The translations under genes and the position numbers were made by a program. Shown here in pieces: positions 15,426 to 23,289 of a DNA stretch of 64,000 nucleotides. Source of the stretch: Paracoccus methylovorus (GTDB lineage Bacteria > Pseudomonadota > Alphaproteobacteria > Rhodobacterales > Rhodobacteraceae); NCBI RefSeq assembly GCF_016919705.1, contig NZ_CP070371.1:959501-1023500 (forward strand), read 5' to 3'. The notes beneath the pieces were generated by a model. It had not been told where the DNA came from. It ran no database searches and was given only the letters and a program-made list of their open reading frames with translations. Within the stretch, counting starts at the first letter, position 1, and every line of letters starts with the position of its first letter.

Positions 15426-16595
15426 TCAGGACAGGCGTTTTATTGCGGGCCAGTAATCGATCAGCCACAGCAGAAACGCTGCTGCCCACAGGATGGCCGC
15501 GACCAGATGCAGGGGACCGGGTGGCCATGGCATCAAGCCCATCTCGGGCAGCGCGCGCAGTAAAACAGCCGCCGCAGCCAACACGAACGCCAACCGGGTC
15601 GCAAGGCTCAGGCCAAGCCCCTGTCCGGTATGGAACCGCCCGGCAATAGCCAGTACCGCCAGCACGCCCAGCCCCAGCCCGCCCATCAGCGCCAGATGCA
15701 GCGGCCCGGCCTCGGCCCACGGGGCACCTAGCGCCGAGGCCCCCAGCGTCAGCAATCCGACCCCCGGAAAACCCGCCGCCGCCATCAGCACCATGATCTC
15801 GGCGCGGAACGCCTCGGGACCGACGAACCCTTCGGCCATGCGGTCCATATAGGCGGCCCCGGCAGCGATCCAAAGAAATCCCCCGACCGAGGGCGACAGG
15901 CCGGCCACTTGTCCCATCAAGGCCAGCGCCACCAGACCGGCCGACAGATGCAACCGGCCCGGATGCGGCCGAAAGGGCGAGGTTCTTTCACTGGGGTCCA
16001 GCACGATATTGGTCACCGGCACGGTGATGCGCGCCAGAACAAGACCCAGCAGGCCCAGAAACAGCAGACCCGAGATCCGCAGCCACTCTGTCGCCGTCTC
16101 GACCTGTCCCGCCAGCATTGCCATGCGCGCCATCAGGCAGGCCAGCGTCAGGGCGAAAAGCCATCCCACAAAACTAAGCACCCGGGTCGTGCGCTGCTCG
16201 ATCGACAGTTTCAGCAGATAGGTGACCAGCAGGACCAACCACGCCAGATCGGCCAGCATCGCCAGCAGGATCAGCCCGTCGGCCCCCAGAAGCCCCGCAA
16301 CCCGCGCCAGCGCCCAAAGCGCGGCCAGCCCCCAAAGCGCCCCTCCACGCAGGCGGGGCGAGTCGGTCCATTCCGGCGCGGCTGTTGTCAGGAACCCCAA
16401 AAGGGCCGCACCCCACGCCCCGAAAATCATCTCGTTGGCGTGCCAGATCCCCGGGGGAATCCGCTGTGCCAAAGGCAGGTCAAAAGACCACAACGCCACC
16501 CAGACCAGCGGCCACAACGCGGCATGAAGCGCGGTCAGCGGAAAGAACAGGCGAAAGCCTTCGTCGGAAAGCACGCGATGCAAAGGGGGCTTCAT
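15426..16595 (-). CDS. nnrS: NnrS family membrane protein
   Basis: This 389-residue, roughly 12-segment inner-membrane protein has the NnrS-type start FRLFFPLTALHAALWPLVW and the segment WHANEMIFGAWGAALLGFLTTAAPEWTDSP, with conserved histidine. NnrS proteins are haem- and copper-containing membrane proteins made during denitrification that help cells tolerate nitric oxide; their exact chemistry is not settled. It overlaps the preceding ATPase gene by 4 bp and is the last gene of a same-strand series from the Rrf2 regulator. That ties the ABC transporter ahead of it to NO or nitrogen-oxide metabolism. Confidence 0.9.
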   Translation of the reverse strand: MKPPLHRVLSDEGFRLFFPLTALHAALWPLVWVALWSFDLPLAQRIPPGIWHANEMIFGAWGAALLGFLTTAAPEWTDSPRLRGGALWGLAALWALARVAGLLGADGLILLAMLADLAWLVLLVTYLLKLSIEQRTTRVLSFVGWLFALTLACLMARMAMLAGQVETATEWLRISGLLFLGLLGLVLARITVPVTNIVLDPSERTSPFRPHPGRLHLSAGLVALALMGQVAGLSPSVGGFLWIAAGAAYMDRMAEGFVGPEAFRAEIMVLMAAAGFPGVGLLTLGASALGAPWAEAGPLHLALMGGLGLGVLAVLAIAGRFHTGQGLGLSLATRLAFVLAAAAVLLRALPEMGLMPWPPGPLHLVAAILWAAAFLLWLIDYWPAIKRLS

Positions 16596-17341
16596 GGGCG
16601 CAGCCGTTCGTCGATGTCGTGGATATGCGCAAACAGCGGATCGGCGGTCAGGTAATGCTGGCGCAAGGCGAAGATCGCATTCTCGTCTCGGGAGCCCGGA
16701 CTGCCGGGGGGTATCTGCTCGCCCGCAACGCCGCGTCCGTTGGGATCCAGCACAAGGATCCGATGGCTGATGCGGATTGCCTCCAGCAAGTCATGGGTGA
16801 TGAACAGCGCCGCGAAACTGGCCGTCGCGGCTGCCTCGATCACCAGATCCTGCATCCGGCGTTTCAGCGCGACGTCCAGCGCCGTAAACGGCTCGTCGAA
16901 ATAGATGAAGTCCGGGTTCGTCACCAGCGCGCGGGCGATGGCGGCCCGCTGACGCATGCCGCCGGATAATTCCGAGGGGTATTTCTCCATATCCTCGGGC
17001 AACAGCCCGGCGCGCAGCGCGGCATCGGTGATCATTTGGCCCCGCATCCGGCGCGGCGCACGCGACAGGCGCAGCGGAAAGCCGATATTGCCGGCGGCAG
17101 TGGCCCAAGGCATCAGGCGCGGGTCCTGAAAGATCATCGCGTGGCGATGATAGCGGCGTAATATCCGCCCCTCTCGCGGCTCGACCAGCCCGGCAGCGAT
17201 ATGGGCCAGCGTCGATTTACCCGAACCTGACGGCCCGACCAGCGCCACGATCTCCTGACGCGCGACGCTGAGCGTGATCCCCTCCAGCACGGTGCGGCCA
17301 AAGAACGAATGACCGATCCGGTTCAGTTCCAGCAGGCTCAT
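16592..17341 (-). CDS. NitT/TauT-type ABC transporter ATP-binding protein
   Basis: The 249-residue ATPase has Walker A GPSGSGKST (about residues 36-44), signature LSGGMRQR and Walker B FIYFDEPF, matching the SsuB/TauB/NrtD group. It would power the importer formed with the permease encoded directly upstream; the two genes overlap by 4 bp. The start also overlaps, and the stop overlaps the start of nnrS, so the whole series is tightly coupled. The substrate cannot be read from the ATPase. Confidence 0.9.
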   Translation of the reverse strand: MSLLELNRIGHSFFGRTVLEGITLSVARQEIVALVGPSGSGKSTLAHIAAGLVEPREGRILRRYHRHAMIFQDPRLMPWATAAGNIGFPLRLSRAPRRMRGQMITDAALRAGLLPEDMEKYPSELSGGMRQRAAIARALVTNPDFIYFDEPFTALDVALKRRMQDLVIEAAATASFAALFITHDLLEAIRISHRILVLDPNGRGVAGEQIPPGSPGSRDENAIFALRQHYLTADPLFAHIHDIDERLRP

Positions 17342-18156
17342 CGCTTGACGCCCCAGGGTGCGGCGGCCTCGCGCCAGCGTTCCAGTTCGGCCCTGACCGG
17401 GCGGATCAGGATATATTCGACTACGATCAATGCAGCCACGGCCAGGCTGACCCAGGCCAGCGCCTCGGCGATGTCCAGCATGGCGCGCGCCCGCGCCAGC
17501 GCCCCGCCGATTCCCCCGGCATTGGCCAGAAGCTCGGCCATGATCGCCACCTTGAAGGCCGAGCCAAGCGCAAGGATCAGCGCCGGGAACAGTTGCGCCG
17601 AGATTTGCCGCGCCGAGACATACAGGAACCGCCGCAGCGGCCCGGCGCCGAAAACCTGCGCCATGTCATCAAGGCCGCGGTCGCGCGTCGTCACGCCCTC
17701 GACCGCGCCGACAAAGACCACCGGCGTCGATGAGATCAGGATCGTCACAGCCACGGTCATGTCCGACGCGCCGAACCAGATCATCGCCAGCACGATCCAG
17801 GCGATGGGCGGCACGCCCAAAAGCAGGGTCAGGATCGGACGCGACAGCCGCAGCACGGCCGGAGAGTAGCCCGCCACCACGCCGGCCAGCGTGCCGATCA
17901 CCGCGCAAAGCGCAAAGCCGGTCAGTGCCCGCGCAGTCGTGAGTGCCAGCAACTCTTGTGCCTGTCCTTCGCGCAAAAGCCGTGTCGCCGCTTTCATGGT
18001 GTCCAGCGGCGCGGTCAGGATGAAATCGCCATAAGCTTCGTGCCCGGCCTGCCAGACGGCCGCGATCAGGGCCAAACCCGCCAGCCCGGCCCAGGCCGAC
18101 CACAGAAACCGGCCCAGCCGGGCCAAGCGGTCAAGACATGCCGCAAGCCAATTCAC
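17338..18156 (-). CDS. NitT/TauT-type ABC transporter permease
   Basis: The 272-residue inner-membrane protein has about six membrane segments. A BPD_transp_1 (SsuC/TauC-like) region with an EAA-type loop lies around residues 180-220 (DMAQVFGAGPLRRFLYVSARQISAQLFPAL). It overlaps both neighbours by 4 bp. Its partners are the ATPase at 16592-17341 and the binding protein at 18153-19148, so the importer is complete. Substrates known for this permease family include sulfonates, nitrate, thiamine precursors and pyrimidines, so the actual ligand remains open. Confidence 0.88.
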   Translation of the reverse strand: MNWLAACLDRLARLGRFLWSAWAGLAGLALIAAVWQAGHEAYGDFILTAPLDTMKAATRLLREGQAQELLALTTARALTGFALCAVIGTLAGVVAGYSPAVLRLSRPILTLLLGVPPIAWIVLAMIWFGASDMTVAVTILISSTPVVFVGAVEGVTTRDRGLDDMAQVFGAGPLRRFLYVSARQISAQLFPALILALGSAFKVAIMAELLANAGGIGGALARARAMLDIAEALAWVSLAVAALIVVEYILIRPVRAELERWREAAAPWGVKR

Positions 18157-19148
18157 AGCAGATAGAACCCATCGTCAGGCAATTTGCCGCCGATGATCGC
18201 CACATCTGTTTCGGCCATCAGGGAAAGGATCGCCTCGACCGCGGGTCGTGCCTCGGATGCGGGACGGACGGCCAGCCGGGAATGTGGCACCGACAGCGCC
18301 AGAACCGGCGCAGGCATGTCCAAAGGTCCGGCGGCTGCGGTCGCGGCTTGCACCGGATCGGCCAGAACCTCTTCGTTGGCGCGCGCAAGCGCGGCCTGCA
18401 AAGGGGCCAGCAGTTCGGCGCCATTGGTCATGAAGGCCTTGGTCGCCGCCAGCCCGGCCTGCGGCAGCACCGGCCCGACTGTGCCATGCCTGCCCCATTC
18501 CTCTTGCAGGTCGATCACCCGGGCAAAGCTTTTGCCCGCCATCCCGCCCCGCATGATGGCGACGCTGGAGGCCGGCTCGCTGAGCAGCGCCGCGTCGATC
18601 TGGCCGGCAAGCAGCATCTGCGCAGCCTCGATGGGGCTGCCGACCGGAAGCAGTTGGACCTTATCCGCGATGCCATGCCGCGCCAGCAGCGCGCGCAGCA
18701 CGAAATCGGGGGTGTCGTTGACAAAAGGCAGCGCCACGCGCCGACCTTCCAGCGCGGGGAAATCCGCGGCCGTACCGGTCTCGGCCACGATGAACAAAAG
18801 CCCGTCGGTCATGGTGTTGACCAGCCCCAGCCCCATGCCGCGATTGTAGAGGTTCGCGGCGACCTGAACCGGCACGACCGACAGGTCTATCGTGCCCGAG
18901 GTCAGCCCGGCACGCAGCTCATCCGGGGTGCGCCAGACGGTCAGCGACACATCGTCCGACAGCTCCTTCAGCGCGCCGCTGGCAACGGCATGGGCCAAGG
19001 TGATGCTGGGGCCGGCGGGTGGTCCAAACAGCGCCAACCGCGCAAGCGGTGCTGCGCGCAGGGTGCGGGGCGCTGCCAGCGTGACGGCCAAGGCGCCCGC
19101 CCCGGCAAGCAAGGCGCGGCGCGAGGGATGGCAAAGGGAATGGGACAT
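18153..19148 (-). CDS. ABC transporter substrate-binding protein (NitT/TauT-like, Tat signal)
   Basis: This 331-residue periplasmic binding protein begins with a twin-arginine signal (HPSRRALLAGAGALAV, then ALA-type cleavage near residue 30). The fold is the NMT1/TauA type, recognisable from LFGPPAGPSITLAHAVASGAL, a middle GTIDLSVVP and IDAALLSEP. The Tat signal is unusual for a simple binding protein and hints at folding, or cofactor loading, before export. The start at 19148 has AGGAGGG 6 bp upstream. A near-consensus FNR/NNR box lies about 95 bp upstream, so this gene may begin its own transcript. The ligand is unknown. Confidence 0.85.
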   Translation of the reverse strand: MSHSLCHPSRRALLAGAGALAVTLAAPRTLRAAPLARLALFGPPAGPSITLAHAVASGALKELSDDVSLTVWRTPDELRAGLTSGTIDLSVVPVQVAANLYNRGMGLGLVNTMTDGLLFIVAETGTAADFPALEGRRVALPFVNDTPDFVLRALLARHGIADKVQLLPVGSPIEAAQMLLAGQIDAALLSEPASSVAIMRGGMAGKSFARVIDLQEEWGRHGTVGPVLPQAGLAATKAFMTNGAELLAPLQAALARANEEVLADPVQAATAAAGPLDMPAPVLALSVPHSRLAVRPASEARPAVEAILSLMAETDVAIIGGKLPDDGFYLL

Positions 19149-19207
19149 GGCTGCCCTCCTGACGATCAAAAGGTAGGACGGGATGGCTGGCACAAGGCTG
19201 GCTTAGT

Positions 19208-19256
19208 TGACAAAGTCTTATGGCGTGAGAAAGCGCTCTTCTTTGATTTTGATCAG
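19208..19256 (-). promoter_or_regulatory. FNR/NNR-type promoter upstream of the ABC-nnrS genes
   Basis: On the minus strand, CTGAT-CAAA-ATCAA (19256-19243) matches the FNR/NNR consensus TTGAT-N4-ATCAA at 9 of 10 positions. A TATAAT-like CATAAG follows at 19222-19217. The 20-bp gap puts the box within 2 bp of the standard class II activator position. The binding protein gene starts at 19148. The box overlaps the stop codon of the preceding DUF1971 gene. Confidence 0.6.
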
Positions 19257-19558
19257 GTCCTTGGCGGTGAATCGCCCGGCCGGACGCAAAACTCGACAAA
19301 AAAGCGCACCGAGCCAAGGATTGCAACCTCGTGCAACCGCTGCGGATGGATCAGCGGATGAATCCCCGGCTCCAGCACCAGTTCGGCCCCATCGATCAGA
19401 TCGCGAAAGATCAGCCGCCCGTCCAGCACATGCAGCCGCGCCCAGGTTTTGTCCCGCGTGGAATGGGCGCGTAGCAGGCCTTTGGGCACGGTGGTCTCGT
19501 CGAATTCCGGCGTGCGCCGATAAGGGACGGCATCAACGGGCCAGTCCGGGCGTTTCAT
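19253..19558 (-). CDS. DUF1971 (YeaR/TehB-N-like) protein
   Basis: The 101-residue protein matches the DUF1971 pattern (VPYRRTPEFDETTVPKGLL, then a cupin-like core ending in HPLIHPQRLHEVAILG...FFVEF). It has the usual length for a stand-alone YeaR-like protein. In enterobacteria yeaR is induced by nitrate and nitric oxide, and its molecular function is not established. The gene overlaps the preceding CGHSCP-motif gene by 4 bp, so it is coupled to the regulator side of the block. It is separated by 104 bp and an FNR-type box from the ABC genes. Confidence 0.8.
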   Translation of the reverse strand: MKRPDWPVDAVPYRRTPEFDETTVPKGLLRAHSTRDKTWARLHVLDGRLIFRDLIDGAELVLEPGIHPLIHPQRLHEVAILGSVRFFVEFCVRPGDSPPRT

Positions 19559-20175
19559 GCCACCGGCCAGTCGTAAAGATGGATCAGCTTGGGATCATCC
19601 GCCGCCGCGAACATCCGTCGGACACGATCCTGAAACAGCTCTGAAAAACGGGCCTGCTGGGCCTTGTCGGCAAGCCCTTGCACGGCCCGCGACATCAAAT
19701 CGGCCATGGCAGGATCATGCGGAACGTAGCCGGTGTCGATATCGACGACCACGCCTGCGCCGCTGTCGCGCCGGCGCAAGCCCATGATACCATCGACGGG
19801 CGCCTCGAACCGCAATAGCCCGCGACGCGAGAACAGATGCCTCGCGCCAATGCCGTGAAAGCCGCCCTCGGCCGCCGCACCCGTCACCAACCCCGCGACC
19901 GAGGCAGTCACGCCGGTTGTGCCCTGTGTCGCCCCATCGCGCATGTGAACCTCGATACCGCCACGTTCGGGCAGATCGCCGCCATAAAGCCATTCAAGGC
20001 CGGCCAGAACCATCAGCCATGCGCCGGCGACCACGGGACAGGAGTGACCGCAAAGCCGCACGGCATCCTGATAGCGATAGGTCAGCGCCCCGTCCTCGAC
20101 CGAGCCGAGAAAGCCCGCCAGCGGATCGTGGACCCGGACCTGTGGCGCATCGTCAAAGAACGCGGGGAAATTCAT
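19555..20175 (-). CDS. Conserved protein with CGHSCP motif, possibly FmdE-like
   Basis: I do not recognise this 206-residue protein with certainty. It has a CGHSCP motif at about residues 42-47 followed by a glycine/alanine-rich helix. This resembles the GHxCPG signature of the FmdE family, which is found next to molybdenum formylmethanofuran dehydrogenase and in various metal-related proteins. No signal peptide is present, so it is probably cytoplasmic. It begins 3 bp after the Rrf2 stop and overlaps the DUF1971 gene. The two cysteines and histidine could bind a metal or sense NO. The FmdE link is an inference from one motif. Confidence 0.55.
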   Translation of the reverse strand: MNFPAFFDDAPQVRVHDPLAGFLGSVEDGALTYRYQDAVRLCGHSCPVVAGAWLMVLAGLEWLYGGDLPERGGIEVHMRDGATQGTTGVTASVAGLVTGAAAEGGFHGIGARHLFSRRGLLRFEAPVDGIMGLRRRDSGAGVVVDIDTGYVPHDPAMADLMSRAVQGLADKAQQARFSELFQDRVRRMFAAADDPKLIHLYDWPVA

Positions 20176-20178
20176 CGC

Positions 20179-20586
20179 CTACTCCTGTCCATCTGCCAGC
20201 AGGTCGGCCAGCGTGCGGTGGTCCATCACTTGCAAAAACGCGCCAAGCGCGTCCCTGATCGCCGCGTCCAGCGCGCCGGGGCGGTTGGGATCGCGGATTT
20301 CCTCGGGGCCGAAACATTCGGCCGCGGCCATGTCCGGCTCGGTCACGCGCAGCACTTCGCCCAAGGGCAACGAAACCGGGTCGCGCCCCAGTTCCAGCCC
20401 GCCCGAGCGCCCGCGAACCGAATTCAGAAACCCCGCCCGCGTCAGCACGTTGGCCACCTTGGTCAGATGGCTGCGCGAGATATCATAGGCCGCCGCCGCC
20501 TCTTCGATGGTCACCAGCCGGTCGGGATGCCGCGCCGCATAGATCAGCAGGCGCAGGGCATAGTCTGAAAAGCTGGTCAGTCGCAT
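20179..20586 (-). CDS. Rrf2-family regulator, NsrR-like but with only one cysteine
   Basis: The 135-residue Rrf2 winged-helix protein starts MRLTSFSDYALRLLIYAA and has the recognition region ISRSHLTKVANVLTRAGFL. This is closest in pattern to NsrR, the [2Fe-2S]/[4Fe-4S] NO sensor. NsrR uses three cysteines near residues 90-103. Here only the first is present (AAAECFG); the second and third positions read Glu and Arg, and the protein contains no other cysteine. The start at 20586 has AAGGAAG upstream. It heads the tight gene series 20586-19253. Either it binds no cluster, uses a different ligand set, or has lost NO sensing. Confidence 0.85.
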   Translation of the reverse strand: MRLTSFSDYALRLLIYAARHPDRLVTIEEAAAAYDISRSHLTKVANVLTRAGFLNSVRGRSGGLELGRDPVSLPLGEVLRVTEPDMAAAECFGPEEIRDPNRPGALDAAIRDALGAFLQVMDHRTLADLLADGQE

Positions 20587-20612
20587 GAACACGGCTTCCT
20601 TGATCCGCCCGC

Positions 20613-20654
20613 AAAAAAAGCATGGCGCGCGCCAGATGGTCAATGGCGCACGCC
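20613..20654 (-). terminator. Intrinsic-terminator-like hairpin 27 bp before the Rrf2 gene
   Basis: On the minus strand an 11-bp stem GGCGTGCGCCA/TGGCGCGCGCC (one G-U pair, 9-nt loop) is followed 4 nt later by T7. It lies 79 bp after the TonB receptor stop and 27 bp before the Rrf2 ATG. It may simply end the receptor transcript, or it may act as an attenuator for read-through into the regulator genes, since little room is left for a separate promoter. Confidence 0.7.
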
Positions 20655-20732
20655 GGGATAGTGACCGCCCGGCCCGCCGTCACGGCAAATGACAAGCCAG
20701 ACGGCACGGTTCGGGCAAGTGCGGCCCCGTCA

Positions 20733-22952
20733 TCAGAACCGCAGCCGGGTGCCCAGATAGAAGGCCCGCCCCTCTCCCGGGATAAAGGCCGCCTGCCCGG
20801 CCGAAGCCTGATCCACGACCAGCGTCGAGGCTGCATAGCGTTCATCCGTCAGGTTGGTGACCTGAACATGGACCGAGGCGTTCGGGGTCAGCGCATATTC
20901 GGCCCCCAGATCGACCAGTGCATAAGACTCGTTGAAGACCGTGTTCATGTTGTCCACCGGCGTCTCTCCCGGCACCCAATGCAGCTTGCCGCTGATGGTC
21001 AGGCGCTCGACCGGGCGCCAGTCCAGCGCAAGCGAGATCACGTTGCGGGGGGCGCCGGCGATGCGGTTGTCGCCACGCACCGGGTCGTTGTCAAAGCGGA
21101 AATCCTGCCATGTCCATGCCAGCCGCCCCGACAGCGTCTCAGTCAACTCGCCCGACAGGCCAAGCTCGACCCCGGTATGGAGCGTGCGCCCGGCGTTGAC
21201 CGAGGCCAGCGTGGCGCCGGTCACATCGCGCAGGGACAGGAGTTCGTTGTTCAGCCGCGAATGATAGGCGGTCGCGTCCCATGACAGTGGCTGCCATGTC
21301 CCGCGCCAGCCCAGTTCCAGCGTGGTCGAGGTCTGCGCCTTCAGATCGGGTGTAGCGAACATGGCCGCCGGGACGGTCGGATCGGCGGGGTTCGGCCGGC
21401 CCGGCCCACTGTTCGGCGTGCCGCCCACCGTGCCCAGCAGGTCGTCATGGGTCGGCGGCTCGAACCCGCGCGACAGCGAGACCCAGGCGAATTGCCCCTC
21501 GGCCGGGGCCCAGGACAGCGCCAGCGCGGGCGTGAAGCCGCTATAGCTGCGATCGTAGCTGGTCGAGCCCGCCGGCACCGCGCCGTCAGGCAGGCGCATA
21601 TCGGGGAACATCGGGTGATAGGCCACCGTGGGCCGGGTCGCCGCGCCCCAGCGGTCCTCGCTTTCCCGATTGGCATGGTTGAACGCGATCGAGGGCGACA
21701 GGGTAAAACCGCCCACCGGCAGATTTGCCCCGGCAAAGATCGACAGGGTATCGGCCTTCAGCCGGTTCCTGCCAAAGGCCGGACCGCGCTCTCCGCCCAG
21801 ATTGTGGAAATAGTCGCGGTCAGCCTCGCCAAAGGACCACGTCAGACCGGTCTCGAACAAAGGCAGATCGCCCTCGCCCATACGGCTGTAGCGGGCGGTG
21901 ACCGTCGCGTCGGTGCTGTCGGTGTCACGGAAGCCCGCAGAGATCGGGAAGGCGAATGTGTCCTTGGTATGCGACAGGCTTACGCCAAGGTCATAGATGT
22001 CCGCGCCGCGCTCCAGCGTCGTGCGGGCGCCGGCCAGCGTCTGGCGCGTGTCGCGTCGCGGCTGGTCGCGCCATACGTTCGGTCCCGGCCCGACCGGCAC
22101 GCCCCCGACGATCACAGGGCCCGAGTGGTTGCTTTCGGGGTTGTTCTGGATCGCATCCCAGGTCAGCGGCCCGGCCACGTCGAATTCCAGATCGGTGTGG
22201 CTTAGAAACAGCCGCGTTACCGCCTCGCCCGTCTGCAGCGTGACATTGCCGCCGATCGCCGTCCGGCGCGAGCTGTTGTAATCGCGATAGCCGTCCTTTT
22301 GCGTATGCTCAAAGCGCAGCAGGACATCGGCATTCTCGGTGTCGATGCCATAGCTGCCCGCAACCTCGCCCCGCCCGAAACTGCCGCCACCGAACGAGAG
22401 CCGCGTGCCCGGCGCCGACGCCCCCGAGGGCGACGCAAAGTTGATCGCTCCGCCCAACACGTTCGCGCCGATGCGGTTGGCGGAGGCACCCCGGAACACC
22501 TCGATACTTTCCGCCTGTCCGGGCGCAGCAAGGCCAACCACATAAGACCCGTCGGCGCGATTCACCGGCATCCCGTCCTGCAACACGAGAAGGCCGCGTT
22601 CCGCCGGGTTCTGTTGCAGGCCCGAGCCACGGATCTGGATGCGCGGCTGGTCGTTGCCGCCAAAGAATTCCTGCACCACGACGCCGGGCACCTGCGACAG
22701 CGTATCGGCCAGCGTCGGCGCGGCCTGTCCCTGCGCCTCGCTGCGGTCGATCAGTGTCGCCGCGCCGGGCGTCACCTCAAAGCGTCTTGCGGTGGTATCG
22801 GCGCGGACCTCGATCTCATCCAGGATAATGACCGCGCCGGGGGCCGCCGATTGCGCCAGGGCGACGCCTGCTTGCAGGGACAGGCCCGCGGCCAGCCCGG
22901 TCAGGACGGGGGCCATCCGGGGAAAGGGTTTGATCTTGTTGTCAGCGTCCAT
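20733..22952 (-). CDS. TonB-dependent outer-membrane receptor
   Basis: This 739-residue outer-membrane receptor has a signal peptide ending near ALAQS. Its plug domain is recognisable from LADTLSQVPGVVVQEF, IQIRGSGLQQ and VFRGASANRIGANVLGGAINF. The long beta-barrel ends in an aromatic-containing strand (FYLGTRLRF). It is FecA/ferric-siderophore-receptor-like in pattern, but such receptors also carry vitamin B12, haem, copper chelates and other ligands. The start at 22952 has AAGGA about 10 bp upstream. It lies on the same strand and directly upstream of the Rrf2-ABC-nnrS genes, which suggests it could feed the ABC importer. Confidence 0.88.
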   Translation of the reverse strand: MDADNKIKPFPRMAPVLTGLAAGLSLQAGVALAQSAAPGAVIILDEIEVRADTTARRFEVTPGAATLIDRSEAQGQAAPTLADTLSQVPGVVVQEFFGGNDQPRIQIRGSGLQQNPAERGLLVLQDGMPVNRADGSYVVGLAAPGQAESIEVFRGASANRIGANVLGGAINFASPSGASAPGTRLSFGGGSFGRGEVAGSYGIDTENADVLLRFEHTQKDGYRDYNSSRRTAIGGNVTLQTGEAVTRLFLSHTDLEFDVAGPLTWDAIQNNPESNHSGPVIVGGVPVGPGPNVWRDQPRRDTRQTLAGARTTLERGADIYDLGVSLSHTKDTFAFPISAGFRDTDSTDATVTARYSRMGEGDLPLFETGLTWSFGEADRDYFHNLGGERGPAFGRNRLKADTLSIFAGANLPVGGFTLSPSIAFNHANRESEDRWGAATRPTVAYHPMFPDMRLPDGAVPAGSTSYDRSYSGFTPALALSWAPAEGQFAWVSLSRGFEPPTHDDLLGTVGGTPNSGPGRPNPADPTVPAAMFATPDLKAQTSTTLELGWRGTWQPLSWDATAYHSRLNNELLSLRDVTGATLASVNAGRTLHTGVELGLSGELTETLSGRLAWTWQDFRFDNDPVRGDNRIAGAPRNVISLALDWRPVERLTISGKLHWVPGETPVDNMNTVFNESYALVDLGAEYALTPNASVHVQVTNLTDERYAASTLVVDQASAGQAAFIPGEGRAFYLGTRLRF

Positions 22953-23289
22953 GTAGGCACATCCTTCAGTTTCCCCGACGGGAAAGTGCGACCGGCGATG
23001 CGGCGCGCGGGTGTCAATGAGGAGGCTGGCGACATGGCTTGCTACGGCATATCGGCGGCTGGAACGCCCAAGCCGACATGACAGCGCCTGCATAGGCGAA
23101 TCAAACATGAATACGAAGGTCACATTTTAGACTGCGCGCTTTTGACGCAGTCACATACAGCCGGCAGACCGTTCGCACTAGCGGCGTCGATGCCCAACCC
23201 GGTGCTGGACAGCAGGATTGCCGGCAAGCTAGACACGGGAGGCAAGCACAGCGATCAGTTCAAGCGCGAAAGACGGAAAGCCACATCCC
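22953..23289. promoter_or_regulatory. Divergent promoter region with GACTGCG-N9-CGCAGTC inverted repeat
   Basis: This 337-bp gap separates the TonB receptor gene from the SorC-type regulator gene. A perfect 7-bp-arm inverted repeat, GACTGCG at 23130-23136 and CGCAGTC at 23146-23152, lies about 180 bp upstream of the receptor start. No known Fur, Irr or cobalamin riboswitch pattern was found here, and there is no gene. Confidence 0.35.

Noticed and set aside
22953..23060. Cobalamin riboswitch upstream of the TonB receptor
   Set aside because: GGGAA occurs in the leader, but the B12 box and the other conserved parts were not found.
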